Assembly (NCBI RefSeq): GCF_020055635.1
Contig: NZ_JAIPUT010000030.1
Span: 1 to 52,821, forward strand
Direction: 5' to 3'
From: Marivita sp.
GTDB lineage: Bacteria > Pseudomonadota > Alphaproteobacteria > Rhodobacterales > Rhodobacteraceae
Length of the DNA: 52,821 nt
Of the stretch, positions 1 through 8,826 are shown one piece after another. Within the stretch, counting starts at the first letter, position 1. The number at the start of each line of letters is the position of its first letter. The position numbers were made by a program, and so were the translations under genes. The notes under the pieces were generated by a model. That model saw only the letters and a program-made list of their open reading frames with translations. It had not been told where the DNA came from and did not search any database.

Positions 1-273
1 GGGTGGCGCGAATTGCTTGCGGGGGCCGGGGTGCGGAGTGTCGCGATCTCGGGGGCCGGGGTGTTCAAGGATGCCAGCACGGACGAGCGCGCGCGGCAGA
101 TCTTCTTCGACAGCCAGACGCCCGCGTTCCAGGTGATCATCCCGGATTTCGGCGTGGTGCAGGCACCGTTCCAGGTGACGGGGCTGGACTATGCCGGGTC
201 GCATAATGGCGAGGCGACCTATGAGCTGTCGCTGGCCTCGGCCGGTGTCGTGGCGTTCACGGCGGCGGTCTGA
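1..273 (+). CDS. GTA tail tube (major tail) protein gp9, C-terminal part
   Basis: The reading frame is open from the first base, so only the last 90 residues are present; the start lies outside the window. The visible part ends in a beta-rich segment typical of TP901-1-like major tail proteins (residues such as FQVIIPDFG and ATYELSLASAG). In gene transfer agents this protein forms the tail tube. The assignment rests mainly on position: the next seven genes follow the canonical RcGTA order gp10 to gp15 with gaps of a few bases. The family match is recognised by eye from a short fragment. Confidence 0.75.
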   Translation, partial: GWRELLAGAGVRSVAISGAGVFKDASTDERARQIFFDSQTPAFQVIIPDFGVVQAPFQVTGLDYAGSHNGEATYELSLASAGVVAFTAAV

Positions 274-275
274 GC

Positions 276-596
276 ATGGCGAACCCCTGGCGCGGAGAGG
301 TGACGCTGGTGATCGACGGTGAGCCGCATGTGCTGCGGCTCACGCTGGGGGCGCTGGCGGAGCTGGAGGCGGGCCTCAAGGCCGATACGCTGGTCGATCT
401 GGTGGCGCGGTTCGAGGGCAGCGCCTGTTCGAGCCGGGATGTACTGGCGCTGATCGTCGCCGGATTGCGCGGCGGGGGCTGGCGCGGGACGGCGGCGGAT
501 TTGCTGGCGGCGGAGATCGAAGGCGGGCCGCTGATGGCGGCGCGGGTGGCGGCGGAATTGCTGGCGCGGGCCTTTGTGCCGGTGGGTGAGGCGTGA
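276..596 (+). CDS. GTA gp10 family protein (probable tail assembly chaperone)
   Basis: A 106-residue protein starting two bases after the gp9 stop. It begins MANPWRGEVTL and contains the phrase LGALAELEAGL, a signature of the GTA gp10 family. It is small, alpha/beta and has no signal peptide. In the RcGTA cluster the gene between the tail tube and tape measure has the position of a tail assembly chaperone; that role is inferred from position. It overlaps the next gene by 4 bases (GTGA), so the two are probably translationally coupled. Confidence 0.82.
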   Translation: MANPWRGEVTLVIDGEPHVLRLTLGALAELEAGLKADTLVDLVARFEGSACSSRDVLALIVAGLRGGGWRGTAADLLAAEIEGGPLMAARVAAELLARAFVPVGEA

Positions 597-787
597 GCCG
601 GTTCGACTGGCCGTCGCTCATGCGCGCCGGAATGCGCGGATTGGGTCTGCGTCCGGCGGAGTTCTGGGCGCTGACCCCGGCAGAGTTGCATCTGCTGTTG
701 GGAGGCGGGTCAGCGCCTTTGGGGCGAAGCGGGTTGGACGCGTTGATGGCGGCCTATCCGGACAAGCGGGGAAACCGAGATGATTGA
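593..787 (+). CDS. GTA gp10.1 / rcc01693-like small tail protein
   Basis: A 64-residue protein with a GTG start overlapping the gp10 stop. It matches the small rcc01693-like protein found between gp10 and gp11 in alphaproteobacterial gene transfer agents: a basic N-terminus (FDWPSLMRAGMRGLGL), then FWALTPAELHLLL, then a short C-terminal helix. This family is grouped with phage tail assembly chaperones. Its end overlaps the tape measure start by 8 bases. Recognition is from the motif and the conserved gene order. Confidence 0.78.
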   Translation: MSRFDWPSLMRAGMRGLGLRPAEFWALTPAELHLLLGGGSAPLGRSGLDALMAAYPDKRGNRDD

Positions 788-1430
788 ACTTGACGGGATC
801 GACGGCTTCGAGGCGCAGGTGAGCGCTTTGGAAGAGGCGCTTGCGGGTGCGTCGAGCATGGCGGGCGGGTTTCAGGCCGAGATGGCGAAGGTGCGCGGGG
901 CGCTGTCGGAGACCGGCAAGGATGCGTCCAAGCTGGAAGGCGCGCTGAACCGGGGTTTGAGCCGGGCGATCGATGGCGTGGTGTTCGACGGGATGAAGCT
1001 GTCGGATGCGCTGGGTTCGATCGCGCAGTCGATGATCGGGGCGAGTTACCGCGCGGCGGTGAACCCTGTGAAGGAACACCTGAGCGGGATGGTCATGCAG
1101 GGGATCAGCAACCTGCTGCCCTTTGCCGATGGCGCGAGCTTTGCGCAGGGTCGCGTGATGCCGTTTGCGGATGGCGGCGTGATCAGCGGGCCGACCACAT
1201 TTCCGATGCGGGGCGGTGTTGGGTTGATGGGCGAGGCCGGGCCGGAGGCGATCATGCCACTGGCGCGCGGGCCGGATGGCAAGCTGGGTGTGCGCGGCGG
1301 TGGCGGGGGGCGTCCGGTGAACGTGGTCATGAACATCTCGACGCCCGATGTGCAGGGCTTCCGGCGGTCGCAGAGCCAGATCGCGGCGCAGATGGGCCGG
1401 GTTCTGGGTGCTGGCCAGCGCAACCTGTAA
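780..1430 (+). CDS. GTA gp11 tail tape measure protein
   Basis: A 216-residue protein. Residues about 8-60 are helical and charged (likely coiled coil), residues 75-112 form an amphipathic segment, and residues 151-161 (GEAGPEAIMPL) are the motif that closes many phage tape measure proteins. Tape measure length sets tail length. At 216 residues it is far shorter than in ordinary siphophages, as expected for GTA particles with short tails. The gene is tightly packed between gp10.1 and gp12, with an AAGGAGGGA ribosome binding site for gp12 just after its stop. Confidence 0.85.
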   Translation: MIELDGIDGFEAQVSALEEALAGASSMAGGFQAEMAKVRGALSETGKDASKLEGALNRGLSRAIDGVVFDGMKLSDALGSIAQSMIGASYRAAVNPVKEHLSGMVMQGISNLLPFADGASFAQGRVMPFADGGVISGPTTFPMRGGVGLMGEAGPEAIMPLARGPDGKLGVRGGGGGRPVNVVMNISTPDVQGFRRSQSQIAAQMGRVLGAGQRNL

Positions 1431-1442
1431 GGAGGGAAGAGC

Positions 1443-2075
1443 ATGCAGTTTCATGAGGTGCGGTTTCCGACGGCGCTGAGTTTCGGCTCCATTGGCGGGC
1501 CGGAGCGGCGGACGGACGTGGTCACTCTGGCCAGCGGGTTCGAGGAGCGCAACACGCCCTGGGCACATTCGAGCAGGCGGTATGATGCGGGGATCGGGCT
1601 GCGGTCGATGGACGACATCGACACGCTGATCGCGTTTTTCGAGGCGCGACGCGGGCAGATGTACGGGTTTCGCTGGAAGGACTGGGCGGATTTCAAGTCG
1701 TGCAAGCCTTCGGCGCAGGTGTCGGCCACGGATCAGGTGATTGGGACTGGGGATGGTTTGGTCACCGAGTTTGCGTTGCGAAAGGCCTATGTGTCGGGAG
1801 ATGCGGTGTATCTGCGCCCAGTGGCCAAGCCAGTTGCGGGCAGCGTTATCGTTGCCTTGGGCGGGGTGCTTCAGGTCGAGGGGGCGGATTTTGCGGTTGA
1901 TGCGGCGACAGGTGTCGTGTCGTTCTTTGCGGCACCTGCATCGGGTGTGTCGGTGACCGCAGGGTTCGAATTCGACGTGCCGGTGCGCTTTGACACGGAT
2001 TGCATCCAGACCAGTGCGGCGACGTTTCAGGCGGGTGAGGTGCCGGATGTGCCGGTGGTGGAGCTGCGCGTATGA
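1443..2075 (+). CDS. GTA gp12 distal tail protein (DUF2460 / TIGR02217 family)
   Basis: A 210-residue protein with the DUF2460 signature: the N-terminal FHEVRFPTALSFGSIGGPE, then the region QMYGFRWKDWADFKS near residues 70-85. In RcGTA this family forms the distal tail ring joining the tube to the baseplate hub. AAGGAGGGAAGAGC precedes the ATG as a strong ribosome binding site. The stop overlaps the gp13 start by 4 bases (ATGA). Confidence 0.9.
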   Translation: MQFHEVRFPTALSFGSIGGPERRTDVVTLASGFEERNTPWAHSSRRYDAGIGLRSMDDIDTLIAFFEARRGQMYGFRWKDWADFKSCKPSAQVSATDQVIGTGDGLVTEFALRKAYVSGDAVYLRPVAKPVAGSVIVALGGVLQVEGADFAVDAATGVVSFFAAPASGVSVTAGFEFDVPVRFDTDCIQTSAATFQAGEVPDVPVVELRV

Positions 2076-2959
2076 GTGGCGCAGAGGCGCTGGGCGCGCA
2101 TCTGGCCATCGGGGTCACGACGGTTGCGCGGGCCTGGGAGGTCCGGCGCAAGGATGGGCGGCGGTTCGGGTTTACCGATCACGATCTTGACCTGAGCTTT
2201 GACGGCTTGGTGTTTCGCGCCGATACCGGAATGAGTGCCGCAGCGGTGCAGCAGGGGACGGGGCTTGCGGTGGACAATTCCGAAGCGGTTGGCGCGCTGT
2301 CCGATGCCAGCGTAACCGAGGCGGATATCGCTGCCGGGCGCTTTGACGGGGCCGAGGTGACGGCATGGCTGGTCAACTGGGCGGATGTAACGGCGCGCAA
2401 GGTGCTGTTTCGGGGATCGCTGGGTGAGATCACGCGGAGCGGTGGCGCGTTCACGGCAGAGTTGCGGGGGCTGACGGAATGGCTCAACCGGCCTGTGGGA
2501 CGTGTTTACCAGGCGCCATGTTTGGCGGTGCTGGGCGATGCGGCCTGCGGGGTGGATACCGAGGCGGAGGGAATGTGGGCCGAGGCCATCGTGACCGAGG
2601 TCAGCGATCAGGGTGCGCTGATTTTGGCCGGAGCGTCGGGGTTCGAAGCTGCGTGGTTCCAGCGGGGGCGTTTGACGGTCTTGGATGGCTCTGCCGAAGG
2701 CTTGTGGGCAGCGATCAAGCGCGATGTGCTGTTCGAGGATGGCGCGCGCGCGGTTGATCTGTGGGAACCATTACGGGCTGCGGTGGCTGTCGGAGATCGG
2801 GTCAAACTGATCGTGGGGTGTGACAAGCGGTTCGAGACCTGTCGCGCCAAGTTCGACAACGTGGTGAATTTTCAGGGGTTTCCGGACATTCCGCAGGAGG
2901 AGTGGGTCTTGATCCATCCGACGGCCACCCGGTCACGCGGTGGTGGGAGCCTGCGATGA
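2072..2959 (+). CDS. GTA gp13 hub protein (DUF2163 / phage BR0599 family)
   Basis: A 295-residue protein. The N-terminal two thirds fit DUF2163. The C-terminal part carries the BR0599-type segment from about residue 249, with a Cys pair (C250 and C258) in GCDKRFETCRAKF followed by NFQGFPDIP. In the GTA particle this protein is a baseplate hub component. It overlaps both neighbours by 4 bases (ATGA on each side), so it is co-translated with gp12 and gp14. Confidence 0.9.
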   Translation: MSGAEALGAHLAIGVTTVARAWEVRRKDGRRFGFTDHDLDLSFDGLVFRADTGMSAAAVQQGTGLAVDNSEAVGALSDASVTEADIAAGRFDGAEVTAWLVNWADVTARKVLFRGSLGEITRSGGAFTAELRGLTEWLNRPVGRVYQAPCLAVLGDAACGVDTEAEGMWAEAIVTEVSDQGALILAGASGFEAAWFQRGRLTVLDGSAEGLWAAIKRDVLFEDGARAVDLWEPLRAAVAVGDRVKLIVGCDKRFETCRAKFDNVVNFQGFPDIPQEEWVLIHPTATRSRGGGSLR

Positions 2960-3399
2960 CGGGGGATGTCATCGTGGCCGAGGCGCGGCGCTGGATCGGG
3001 ACGCCTTACGTGCATCAAGCAAGCTTGCGCGGAGCGGGCGCGGATTGTCTGGGGCTTCTGCGTGGGGTTTGGCGTGGATTGTACGGCGCGGAGCCGGGCG
3101 ATGTGCCGGCCTACACCCCGGATTGGTCGGAACCGCAGGGCGACGAAGCGCTGTGGCGCGGGTTGAGCGCGGTGATGGTGAGCAAACCCGTGGATGACGA
3201 CGCGCGGGGCGATGTGATCCTGTTTCGGATGCGGGATCGCGGTGTTGCGAAACATTTGGGGCTTCAGGCGCGTGTCGGTGAGTTCGCAAGCTTCGTGCAC
3301 GCCTATTCCGGGCACGGGGTCCTGGAAACGTCGCTCAGCGCGCCGTGGCAGCGGCGCATCGTGGCGCGGTTCGGGTTCCCGGCCCTTCAGGAAGGATAA
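2956..3399 (+). CDS. GTA gp14 NlpC/P60 cell-wall peptidase
   Basis: A 147-residue peptidase. C31, in the motif GADCLGL, is the expected nucleophile, and H100 (KHLGL) with H115 or H120 would complete the NlpC/P60 triad. In gene transfer agents this enzyme sits at the tail tip and opens peptidoglycan of the recipient cell. I chose the ATG at 2956 because it overlaps the gp13 stop as ATGA and gives the family length; the frame stays open upstream to 2902, which would add 18 unlikely residues. Confidence 0.88.
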   Translation: MTGDVIVAEARRWIGTPYVHQASLRGAGADCLGLLRGVWRGLYGAEPGDVPAYTPDWSEPQGDEALWRGLSAVMVSKPVDDDARGDVILFRMRDRGVAKHLGLQARVGEFASFVHAYSGHGVLETSLSAPWQRRIVARFGFPALQEG

Positions 3400-3404
3400 T
3401 TCTC

Positions 3405-6400
3405 ATGGCAACTCTGGTTCTTTCTGCGGCGGGCGCGGCGCTGGGCGGCAGCCTTGGCGGATCGGTGCTTGGCCTGTCGATGACGGCGGTGGGCCGGTTC
3501 GCAGGCGCGACGCTTGGTCGGGCCATCGACCAGCGCATCCTCGGGGCCGGGGGACGCACGATCGAGACCGGGCGGCTGGACCGTCTGCGGTTGAGCACGG
3601 CGGGCGAAGGTCAGCCGATCCCGCAGATTTACGGACGCATGCGGGTCGGCGGGCACATCATCTGGGCGACGCAGTTCAAGGAGGCCGTATCGACCTCGGG
3701 TGGCGGCAAGGGGTTGTCGCAACAGCCGAAGATCAAGGAATACAGCTATTCGGTCAGCCTGGCGGTGGCGCTGTGTGAAGGTGAGATCACCAGCGTGAAC
3801 CGGATCTGGGCCGATGGGGCCGAGATCTCGGTCTATGATGTGAACATGCGGATGTATCCGGGGTCGCGCGACCAGTTGCCCGATCCAAAGATGGAGGCGG
3901 TCGAGGGAGCGGGTACAGTGCCTGCCTATCGCGGAACCGCCTACGTGGTGTTCGAGGACCTCGATCTGGAGAGGTTCGGCAACCGGGTGCCGCAGTTTTC
4001 CTTCGAGGTGACGCGGCCGGTGCAGGACGATCCCGAGGATGTGCCGTTCAACATTCGCGCGGTGGCGATGATCCCGGGCACGGGGGAGTATTCATTGGCG
4101 ACCGAGGCGGTGGCTTTGGACGGTGGCGCGGGCAAGTCCAGCGTCGTCAACGTGAACAGCCCGTCGGACCGGCCGGACTTCGTCACTTCGCTCAGGCATC
4201 TCCAGGACGAGGTGCCCGATTGCGGGGCCGCGTCGCTGGTGGTGAGCTGGTTCGGCAGCGACCTGCGGTGTGGCGATTGTGTGATCCAGCCGAAGGTCGA
4301 ACAGACGACACTGGATTCAGCCGAGATGCCTTGGAGGGTCAGCGGTTTGGCGCGGGTTGATGCAGATGTGGTGCCGGTGGACGAAGGCCGTCCGGTCTAT
4401 GGCGGCACGCCCTGCGACGCGTCGGTGGTGCAGGCGATCCGCGACATGACGGCCAAGGGGGTGGAGGTTCTTTATTACCCGTTCATCCTGATGGAGCAGA
4501 TGCCGGGCAATGTGTTGCCCGATCCCTGGACCGGAGAAGTGGGCCAACCCAAGCTGCCTTGGCGGGGCCGGATCACGGCAAGCGTGGCACCGGGGCAGGT
4601 GGGGGATTTGACCGGGACCAGCATGATCGATGACGAGGTGGCGGCGTTCTTCGGGGCTGCCTTGGTTTCGGATTTTGCAATCGAGGACGGGGCGATCGTC
4701 TATTCCGGGCCGGAGGCGGAGTGGGGCTATCGGCGGTTCATCCTGCATCAGGCCCATCTTTGTGCGGTGGCAGGAGGTGTCAGCGCGTTTTGCATCGGGT
4801 CGGAGATGCGCAGCCTGACCCAGTTGCGCGGCGCGTCCGGTTTTCCGGCGGTCGAGGCGCTGCGGGTGCTGGCGGCGGAGTGTCGCGCGATCCTCGGGCC
4901 GGAAGTGAAGATCGGATATGCCGCCGACTGGTCGGAATATTTCGGGTATCATCCGCAGGATGGCAGCGGCGACGTGTATTTCCACCTCGACCCGCTTTGG
5001 GCCGATCCGAATATCGATTTTATCGGGATCGACAATTACATGCGGCTTTCGGATTGGCGGGATGGCGAAGACCATGCCGATGCGGGTTGGGGGGCGATCT
5101 ACAACCTTGAATACCTGCGGGCGAATGTCGCCGGTGGCGAGGGCTATGACTGGTATTATCCGTCGCAGGAGGCGCGCGATCTGCAGGCGCGGGAGCCGAT
5201 CACCGACGGCGCCCATGGCGAGCCTTGGGTGTACCGCTACAAGGACATCCGCAACTGGTGGTCGCAGCCGCATCACAACCGGATCGGCGGGGTCCGGCAA
5301 GCGGCTTCAACGGAGTGGGTGCCGGAAAGCAAGCCGGTCTGGTTCACGGAGATCGGCTGCGCGGCCGTCAACAAGGCGACGAACGAGCCGAACAAGTTTC
5401 TTGATCCCAAGAGCTCCGAGAGCACATTGCCGTCTTATTCCAACGGGTTGCGAGACGAATTGATCCAGCACCAATACCTGCGCGCGATGCTGTCGTATTG
5501 GGGGGATCCGGCGCATAACCCTGTGTCCGGTCTCTATGGCGACCCGATGATCGACATGGGGCGGGTATTTGTCTGGGCCTGGGATGCGCGGCCTTATCCG
5601 TGGTTTCCCAATGTGGACGAGATGTGGTCGGATGGGCCGAACTACCGGCGCGGCCACTGGATCAACGGGCGTGTGTCGGGGCGGACGCTGGCGTCTGTCG
5701 TCGCCGAGATCTGCGAACGGTCGGGGCTGCGCGATTATGACGTCAGCGCGCTGTACGGGTTTGTGCGCGGCTATCTCGCGCCGGATGTGGCGGATGCGCG
5801 GCGGGCTTTGCAGCCGCTGATGATCGCCTACGGGTTCGATGCGATCGAACGGGACGGGGTGCTGGTGTTCCGCAATCGCGACGGGGCGCGGGCGGTTTCC
5901 CTCGACATGGCGCAGTTGGCGCAACATCCCGAGCTTGGCAGCGAGATCACGCAATCGCGCAGCTCCGAGGCCGAGATGTCGGGCCGGGTGCGGTTGAATT
6001 TTGTCGAGGCGGATGGCGATTATCGCAATATTGCCGAGGAATCCGTGCTTCCGGACGAAGACACGCACGCCGTAGCCGAAAGCGAGGTGCCGCTCTTGTT
6101 GACGCGGCCCGAGGGGCGGCAGGCGGTCGAGCGCTGGCTGAGCGAAGCGCGGGTGTCGCGAGATGCTGTGCGCTTTGCCTTGCCGCTGTCGCAAAGTGCG
6201 CTGGGCGCAGGTGATGTCGTTCGGCTGCCGAATGAGGCCGGCGACATGACCGTGCGCATCGACCGGGTGGAGCAGACGACGCATCAGCTGATCGACGCGG
6301 TGCGAGTCGAACCGGAGGTGTACCATCCGGCGGATTTTCCCGACGATCCGACACCGTCGCGGCGGTTCGTGGCAAGTGGGCCTGTTCTCCCGCTTTTCCT

Positions 6401-7310
6401 CGACCTGCCGCTGATCCGGGGCGACGAGCTGCCCCATGCGCCGCATCTGGCGGTGACGGCCGATCCCTGGCCGGGCGATGTGGCGGTGTATGACGCGGCC
6501 GAGGATGCGGGCTATGTGCTGAACACGCTGATCGCGACGGCTTCGACCATCGGCGTGACAATGACCGCGGTGCCCCGGGCACGTGCAGGATTGATCGATC
6601 TCGGCACGCAGATCGAAGTGGCCTTGACCAGCGGTACTCTGGCGTCGGTGTCCGAGACGGGGCTGCTGGGCGGCGCAAACCTGGCCGCCGTCGGCACCGG
6701 TGAGCCGGATCAGTGGGAGGTATTCCAGTTCCGGACCGCCACGTTGATCGGGGACGGGCTGTGGCGTCTGGGCCAGCTATTGCGCGGACAGGTCGGTACG
6801 GATGCCCTGATGCCCGAGAATTTGCCCCCCGGAGCCTATTTCGTCTTGCTGGACGGCACGCCGCGCCAGATCGACCTGTCCTTGGCGCTGAGGGGACAGG
6901 AGCGGCATTTCCGGATCGGGCCTGCCGACAAGCCTTATGATCACGCGGCGTATGGACATAGCCTGCATGCGTTCACGGGAATTGGATTGCGGCCGTACAG
7001 CCCGGTGCATCTGTCCGTTGAACGCGACGCGGCGGGTCTCGCGGTCCGCTGGGTGCGTCGCGCGCGGATCGAGGCGGACGGCTGGGATTTGCCGGACATC
7101 CCCTTGGGGGAGGATACCGAGGCATATCGCATCGGGGTCGTGTCTGAGGGGGCACTGCTGCGCGAGGTCGAGGTCGGAACGTCAGCCTGGACCTATACGT
7201 CGGACATGCAAGCCGAGGACGGGATCGCAGGGAGTGTGGAATTCGAAGTCGCACAGGTGTCGTCGCGTTTTGGTCCCGGGCCAAAGGCAACGATCTCGGT
7301 ATCGGTATGA
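3405..7310 (+). CDS. GTA gp15 tail fibre / host-specificity protein with TIM-barrel domain
   Basis: A 1301-residue protein, the largest of the module. An N-terminal Ala/Gly-rich helix (residues 1-40) precedes a baseplate domain with RLSTAGEGQPIPQIYGRMR. A glycoside-hydrolase-like TIM barrel lies around residues 400-720, with FIGIDNYM and TEIG (about residues 648-651) as barrel motifs. A phage-tail-3-like domain and a C-terminal fibronectin-like segment follow. In RcGTA the homologue forms the central spike and contacts the recipient envelope. The start at 3405 follows AGGAAGGA at good spacing. No frameshift or internal stop is seen, so the module looks functional. Confidence 0.9.
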   Translation: MATLVLSAAGAALGGSLGGSVLGLSMTAVGRFAGATLGRAIDQRILGAGGRTIETGRLDRLRLSTAGEGQPIPQIYGRMRVGGHIIWATQFKEAVSTSGGGKGLSQQPKIKEYSYSVSLAVALCEGEITSVNRIWADGAEISVYDVNMRMYPGSRDQLPDPKMEAVEGAGTVPAYRGTAYVVFEDLDLERFGNRVPQFSFEVTRPVQDDPEDVPFNIRAVAMIPGTGEYSLATEAVALDGGAGKSSVVNVNSPSDRPDFVTSLRHLQDEVPDCGAASLVVSWFGSDLRCGDCVIQPKVEQTTLDSAEMPWRVSGLARVDADVVPVDEGRPVYGGTPCDASVVQAIRDMTAKGVEVLYYPFILMEQMPGNVLPDPWTGEVGQPKLPWRGRITASVAPGQVGDLTGTSMIDDEVAAFFGAALVSDFAIEDGAIVYSGPEAEWGYRRFILHQAHLCAVAGGVSAFCIGSEMRSLTQLRGASGFPAVEALRVLAAECRAILGPEVKIGYAADWSEYFGYHPQDGSGDVYFHLDPLWADPNIDFIGIDNYMRLSDWRDGEDHADAGWGAIYNLEYLRANVAGGEGYDWYYPSQEARDLQAREPITDGAHGEPWVYRYKDIRNWWSQPHHNRIGGVRQAASTEWVPESKPVWFTEIGCAAVNKATNEPNKFLDPKSSESTLPSYSNGLRDELIQHQYLRAMLSYWGDPAHNPVSGLYGDPMIDMGRVFVWAWDARPYPWFPNVDEMWSDGPNYRRGHWINGRVSGRTLASVVAEICERSGLRDYDVSALYGFVRGYLAPDVADARRALQPLMIAYGFDAIERDGVLVFRNRDGARAVSLDMAQLAQHPELGSEITQSRSSEAEMSGRVRLNFVEADGDYRNIAEESVLPDEDTHAVAESEVPLLLTRPEGRQAVERWLSEARVSRDAVRFALPLSQSALGAGDVVRLPNEAGDMTVRIDRVEQTTHQLIDAVRVEPEVYHPADFPDDPTPSRRFVASGPVLPLFLDLPLIRGDELPHAPHLAVTADPWPGDVAVYDAAEDAGYVLNTLIATASTIGVTMTAVPRARAGLIDLGTQIEVALTSGTLASVSETGLLGGANLAAVGTGEPDQWEVFQFRTATLIGDGLWRLGQLLRGQVGTDALMPENLPPGAYFVLLDGTPRQIDLSLALRGQERHFRIGPADKPYDHAAYGHSLHAFTGIGLRPYSPVHLSVERDAAGLAVRWVRRARIEADGWDLPDIPLGEDTEAYRIGVVSEGALLREVEVGTSAWTYTSDMQAEDGIAGSVEFEVAQVSSRFGPGPKATISVSV

Positions 7311-7675
7311 TGCCGGTGATCTACAATGATGTGCTGGCCGCCGTCGCGGTGGTGTCGGCGGTGCCGCCGGTCCTGCGGCACAAGACGATGGCCCGGCTGC
7401 TGCACGAGGCTGCGCTGGCCGAAGCGTATCGGCGAACACAGAATGCGGCGCATCCGATCTATGGTGATGGCAGCCTGCTGGCGAGTGCGCAGAGACATGC
7501 AGGCAAGGGGGATACGTCGTTCCAGACGCGTCACGCGCTGGGCGCCTGGGTATGTGTTCTGTCGGCGTTGCTGGAGAGGGTGGATCAGCCAGAGGCGCAG
7601 CTGATGCAGCGGGTGGCGGTCGGGTCGAGTTCGAGCCGCTTGGCGGCAATGTCTTCGCCACAGTCTTCACAATAG
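7307..7675 (+). CDS. small GTA-terminal protein (DUF7742-like), C-terminus antisense to the next gene
   Basis: A 122-residue protein overlapping the gp15 stop by 4 bases. Residues 1-90 are helical and resemble the small proteins that often end alphaproteobacterial GTA clusters (VLRHKTMARLLHEAALAEAYRR and AHPIYGDGSLL). The last 30 residues are low complexity (GSSSSRLAAMSSPQSSQ). They are encoded entirely opposite the zinc-finger end of the DksA-like gene, so they look like read-through after loss of an ancestral stop. Function unknown; the family name is from memory and less certain than the position. Confidence 0.6.
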   Translation: MMPVIYNDVLAAVAVVSAVPPVLRHKTMARLLHEAALAEAYRRTQNAAHPIYGDGSLLASAQRHAGKGDTSFQTRHALGAWVCVLSALLERVDQPEAQLMQRVAVGSSSSRLAAMSSPQSSQ

Positions 7676-7923
7676 CCGAATTCGTCTTCGTCCAAGCGCA
7701 CCAGAGCCGCCAAGAGCGCTTTGCGCTGACCGTCCCGGCGGGCTTGTGCGGCTTTGGCCATGGACTGGCTGAGCAGCGCATCCTGCCGCGAGAGCCGCCC
7801 CACCGCCTGCTGATCGAGCGAAACGACGGACTGGCTGTCGCGCCCGAGGTCGTCCTCGGCATCAAGCTCTTGCAGGCGTTTCAGGATCAGGCCCCGAAAC
7901 CGGGTTCGGCCTTTTTCATTCAA
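7585..7923 (-). CDS. TraR/DksA-type zinc-finger protein
   Basis: A 112-residue protein counted from a TTG start at 7923. It has an N-terminal coiled-coil helical region (residues 1-75) and a C4 zinc finger at the C-terminus: C85-x2-C88-x17-C106-x2-C109. This is the layout of DksA/TraR proteins, which bind the RNA polymerase secondary channel. The frame is open to an ATG at 8025, but that start would overlap cysE. The TTG has GAAGGG nine bases upstream and gives the usual family length. Its 3' 91 bases are antisense to the last GTA gene. Confidence 0.8.
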   Translation of the reverse strand: MNEKGRTRFRGLILKRLQELDAEDDLGRDSQSVVSLDQQAVGRLSRQDALLSQSMAKAAQARRDGQRKALLAALVRLDEDEFGYCEDCGEDIAAKRLELDPTATRCISCASG

Positions 7924-8006
7924 TCGGTTGATCCCTTCAATCACAGCTTTGCGTTTTCGCTCTTCGATCCTATCTGCTATATTCGGCACGTCAAAGGAGA
8001 GATGGC

Positions 8007-8816
8007 ATGGCTGAAACGCGCGCAAAACTTGCTTCGGTGGACCCGGTCTGGGCCCGGATCGTCAGGGAAGCCGACGAGGCTGTGGCCAAGGAACCGCTTT
8101 TGGGCGGGATGATCCATTATTCGGTGCTGCACCATCCGAGCCTCGAGCGGGCGTTGAGCTACCGGATTTCGCTCAAACTGGCCAATGGCGAGATGACCGA
8201 GCAGATCCTGCGCGAGATTTGCGACGAGGCCTTTGCATCCGATCCAAGCCTTGCCATGGCGGCGCGGGCCGACATCGTGGCGGTCTACGAGCGTGACCCG
8301 GCCTGCCACCGGTTCCTGCAACCGCTCTTGTTCTTCAAAGGGTTCCAGGCGATCCAGTGTTATCGTCTGGGCAATTGGCTCTATCGGCAGGGTCGGCACG
8401 ATCTGGCCTTTTTCGTCCAGATGCGCTGTTCCGAGGCGTTTGGCGTCGACATCCACCCGGCGGCGAAGATCGGGCAGGGGATCATGATCGACCACGCCCA
8501 TTCCATCGTGATCGGCGAGACGGCCGTGGTCGGCGACAACGTGTCGATGCTGCATTCCGTGACGCTGGGCGGGACCGGCAAGGAAGAGGAGGACCGCCAT
8601 CCCAAGATCGGCGACGGTGTGCTGATCGGGGCCGGGGCCAAGGTGCTGGGCAATATCCGCGTCGGCAATTGTTCGCGCGTGGCGGCGGGCTCCGTGGTGC
8701 TGGAGGAAGTGCCGCCCTGCAAGACCGTGGCGGGGGTTCCTGCGCGCATCGTCGGTGAGGCGGGCTGTTCGCAGCCATCGATCAGCATGGACCAGATTCT
8801 GCGCTCCGGCGCGTGA
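8007..8816 (+). CDS. cysE: serine O-acetyltransferase
   Basis: A 269-residue CysE. It makes O-acetylserine from serine and acetyl-CoA, the first step of cysteine synthesis. The N-terminal helical domain (residues 1-140) is followed by a left-handed beta-helix of hexapeptide repeats (about 150-250). D148 in FGVDIHP and H163 in IDHAH match the catalytic Asp/His pair, 15 residues apart as in E. coli. AAAGGAGA precedes the ATG. The C-terminal tail after residue 252 is somewhat longer than the core family. It faces the pdh operon convergently. Confidence 0.95.
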   Translation: MAETRAKLASVDPVWARIVREADEAVAKEPLLGGMIHYSVLHHPSLERALSYRISLKLANGEMTEQILREICDEAFASDPSLAMAARADIVAVYERDPACHRFLQPLLFFKGFQAIQCYRLGNWLYRQGRHDLAFFVQMRCSEAFGVDIHPAAKIGQGIMIDHAHSIVIGETAVVGDNVSMLHSVTLGGTGKEEEDRHPKIGDGVLIGAGAKVLGNIRVGNCSRVAAGSVVLEEVPPCKTVAGVPARIVGEAGCSQPSISMDQILRSGA

Positions 8817-8826
8817 GGTGAGGGTG

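Noticed and set aside
4317-6446. Two minus-strand open frames (327 and 379 codons) opposite the GTA spike gene
   Set aside because: Low-complexity, His/Arg-rich translations with no homology, explained by the bias of the real gene.
1-7675. Tail genes as an ordinary prophage
   Set aside because: Gene order and the short tape measure match gene transfer agents, and no integrase, lysis or attachment site appears in the window, though the upstream half is outside it.
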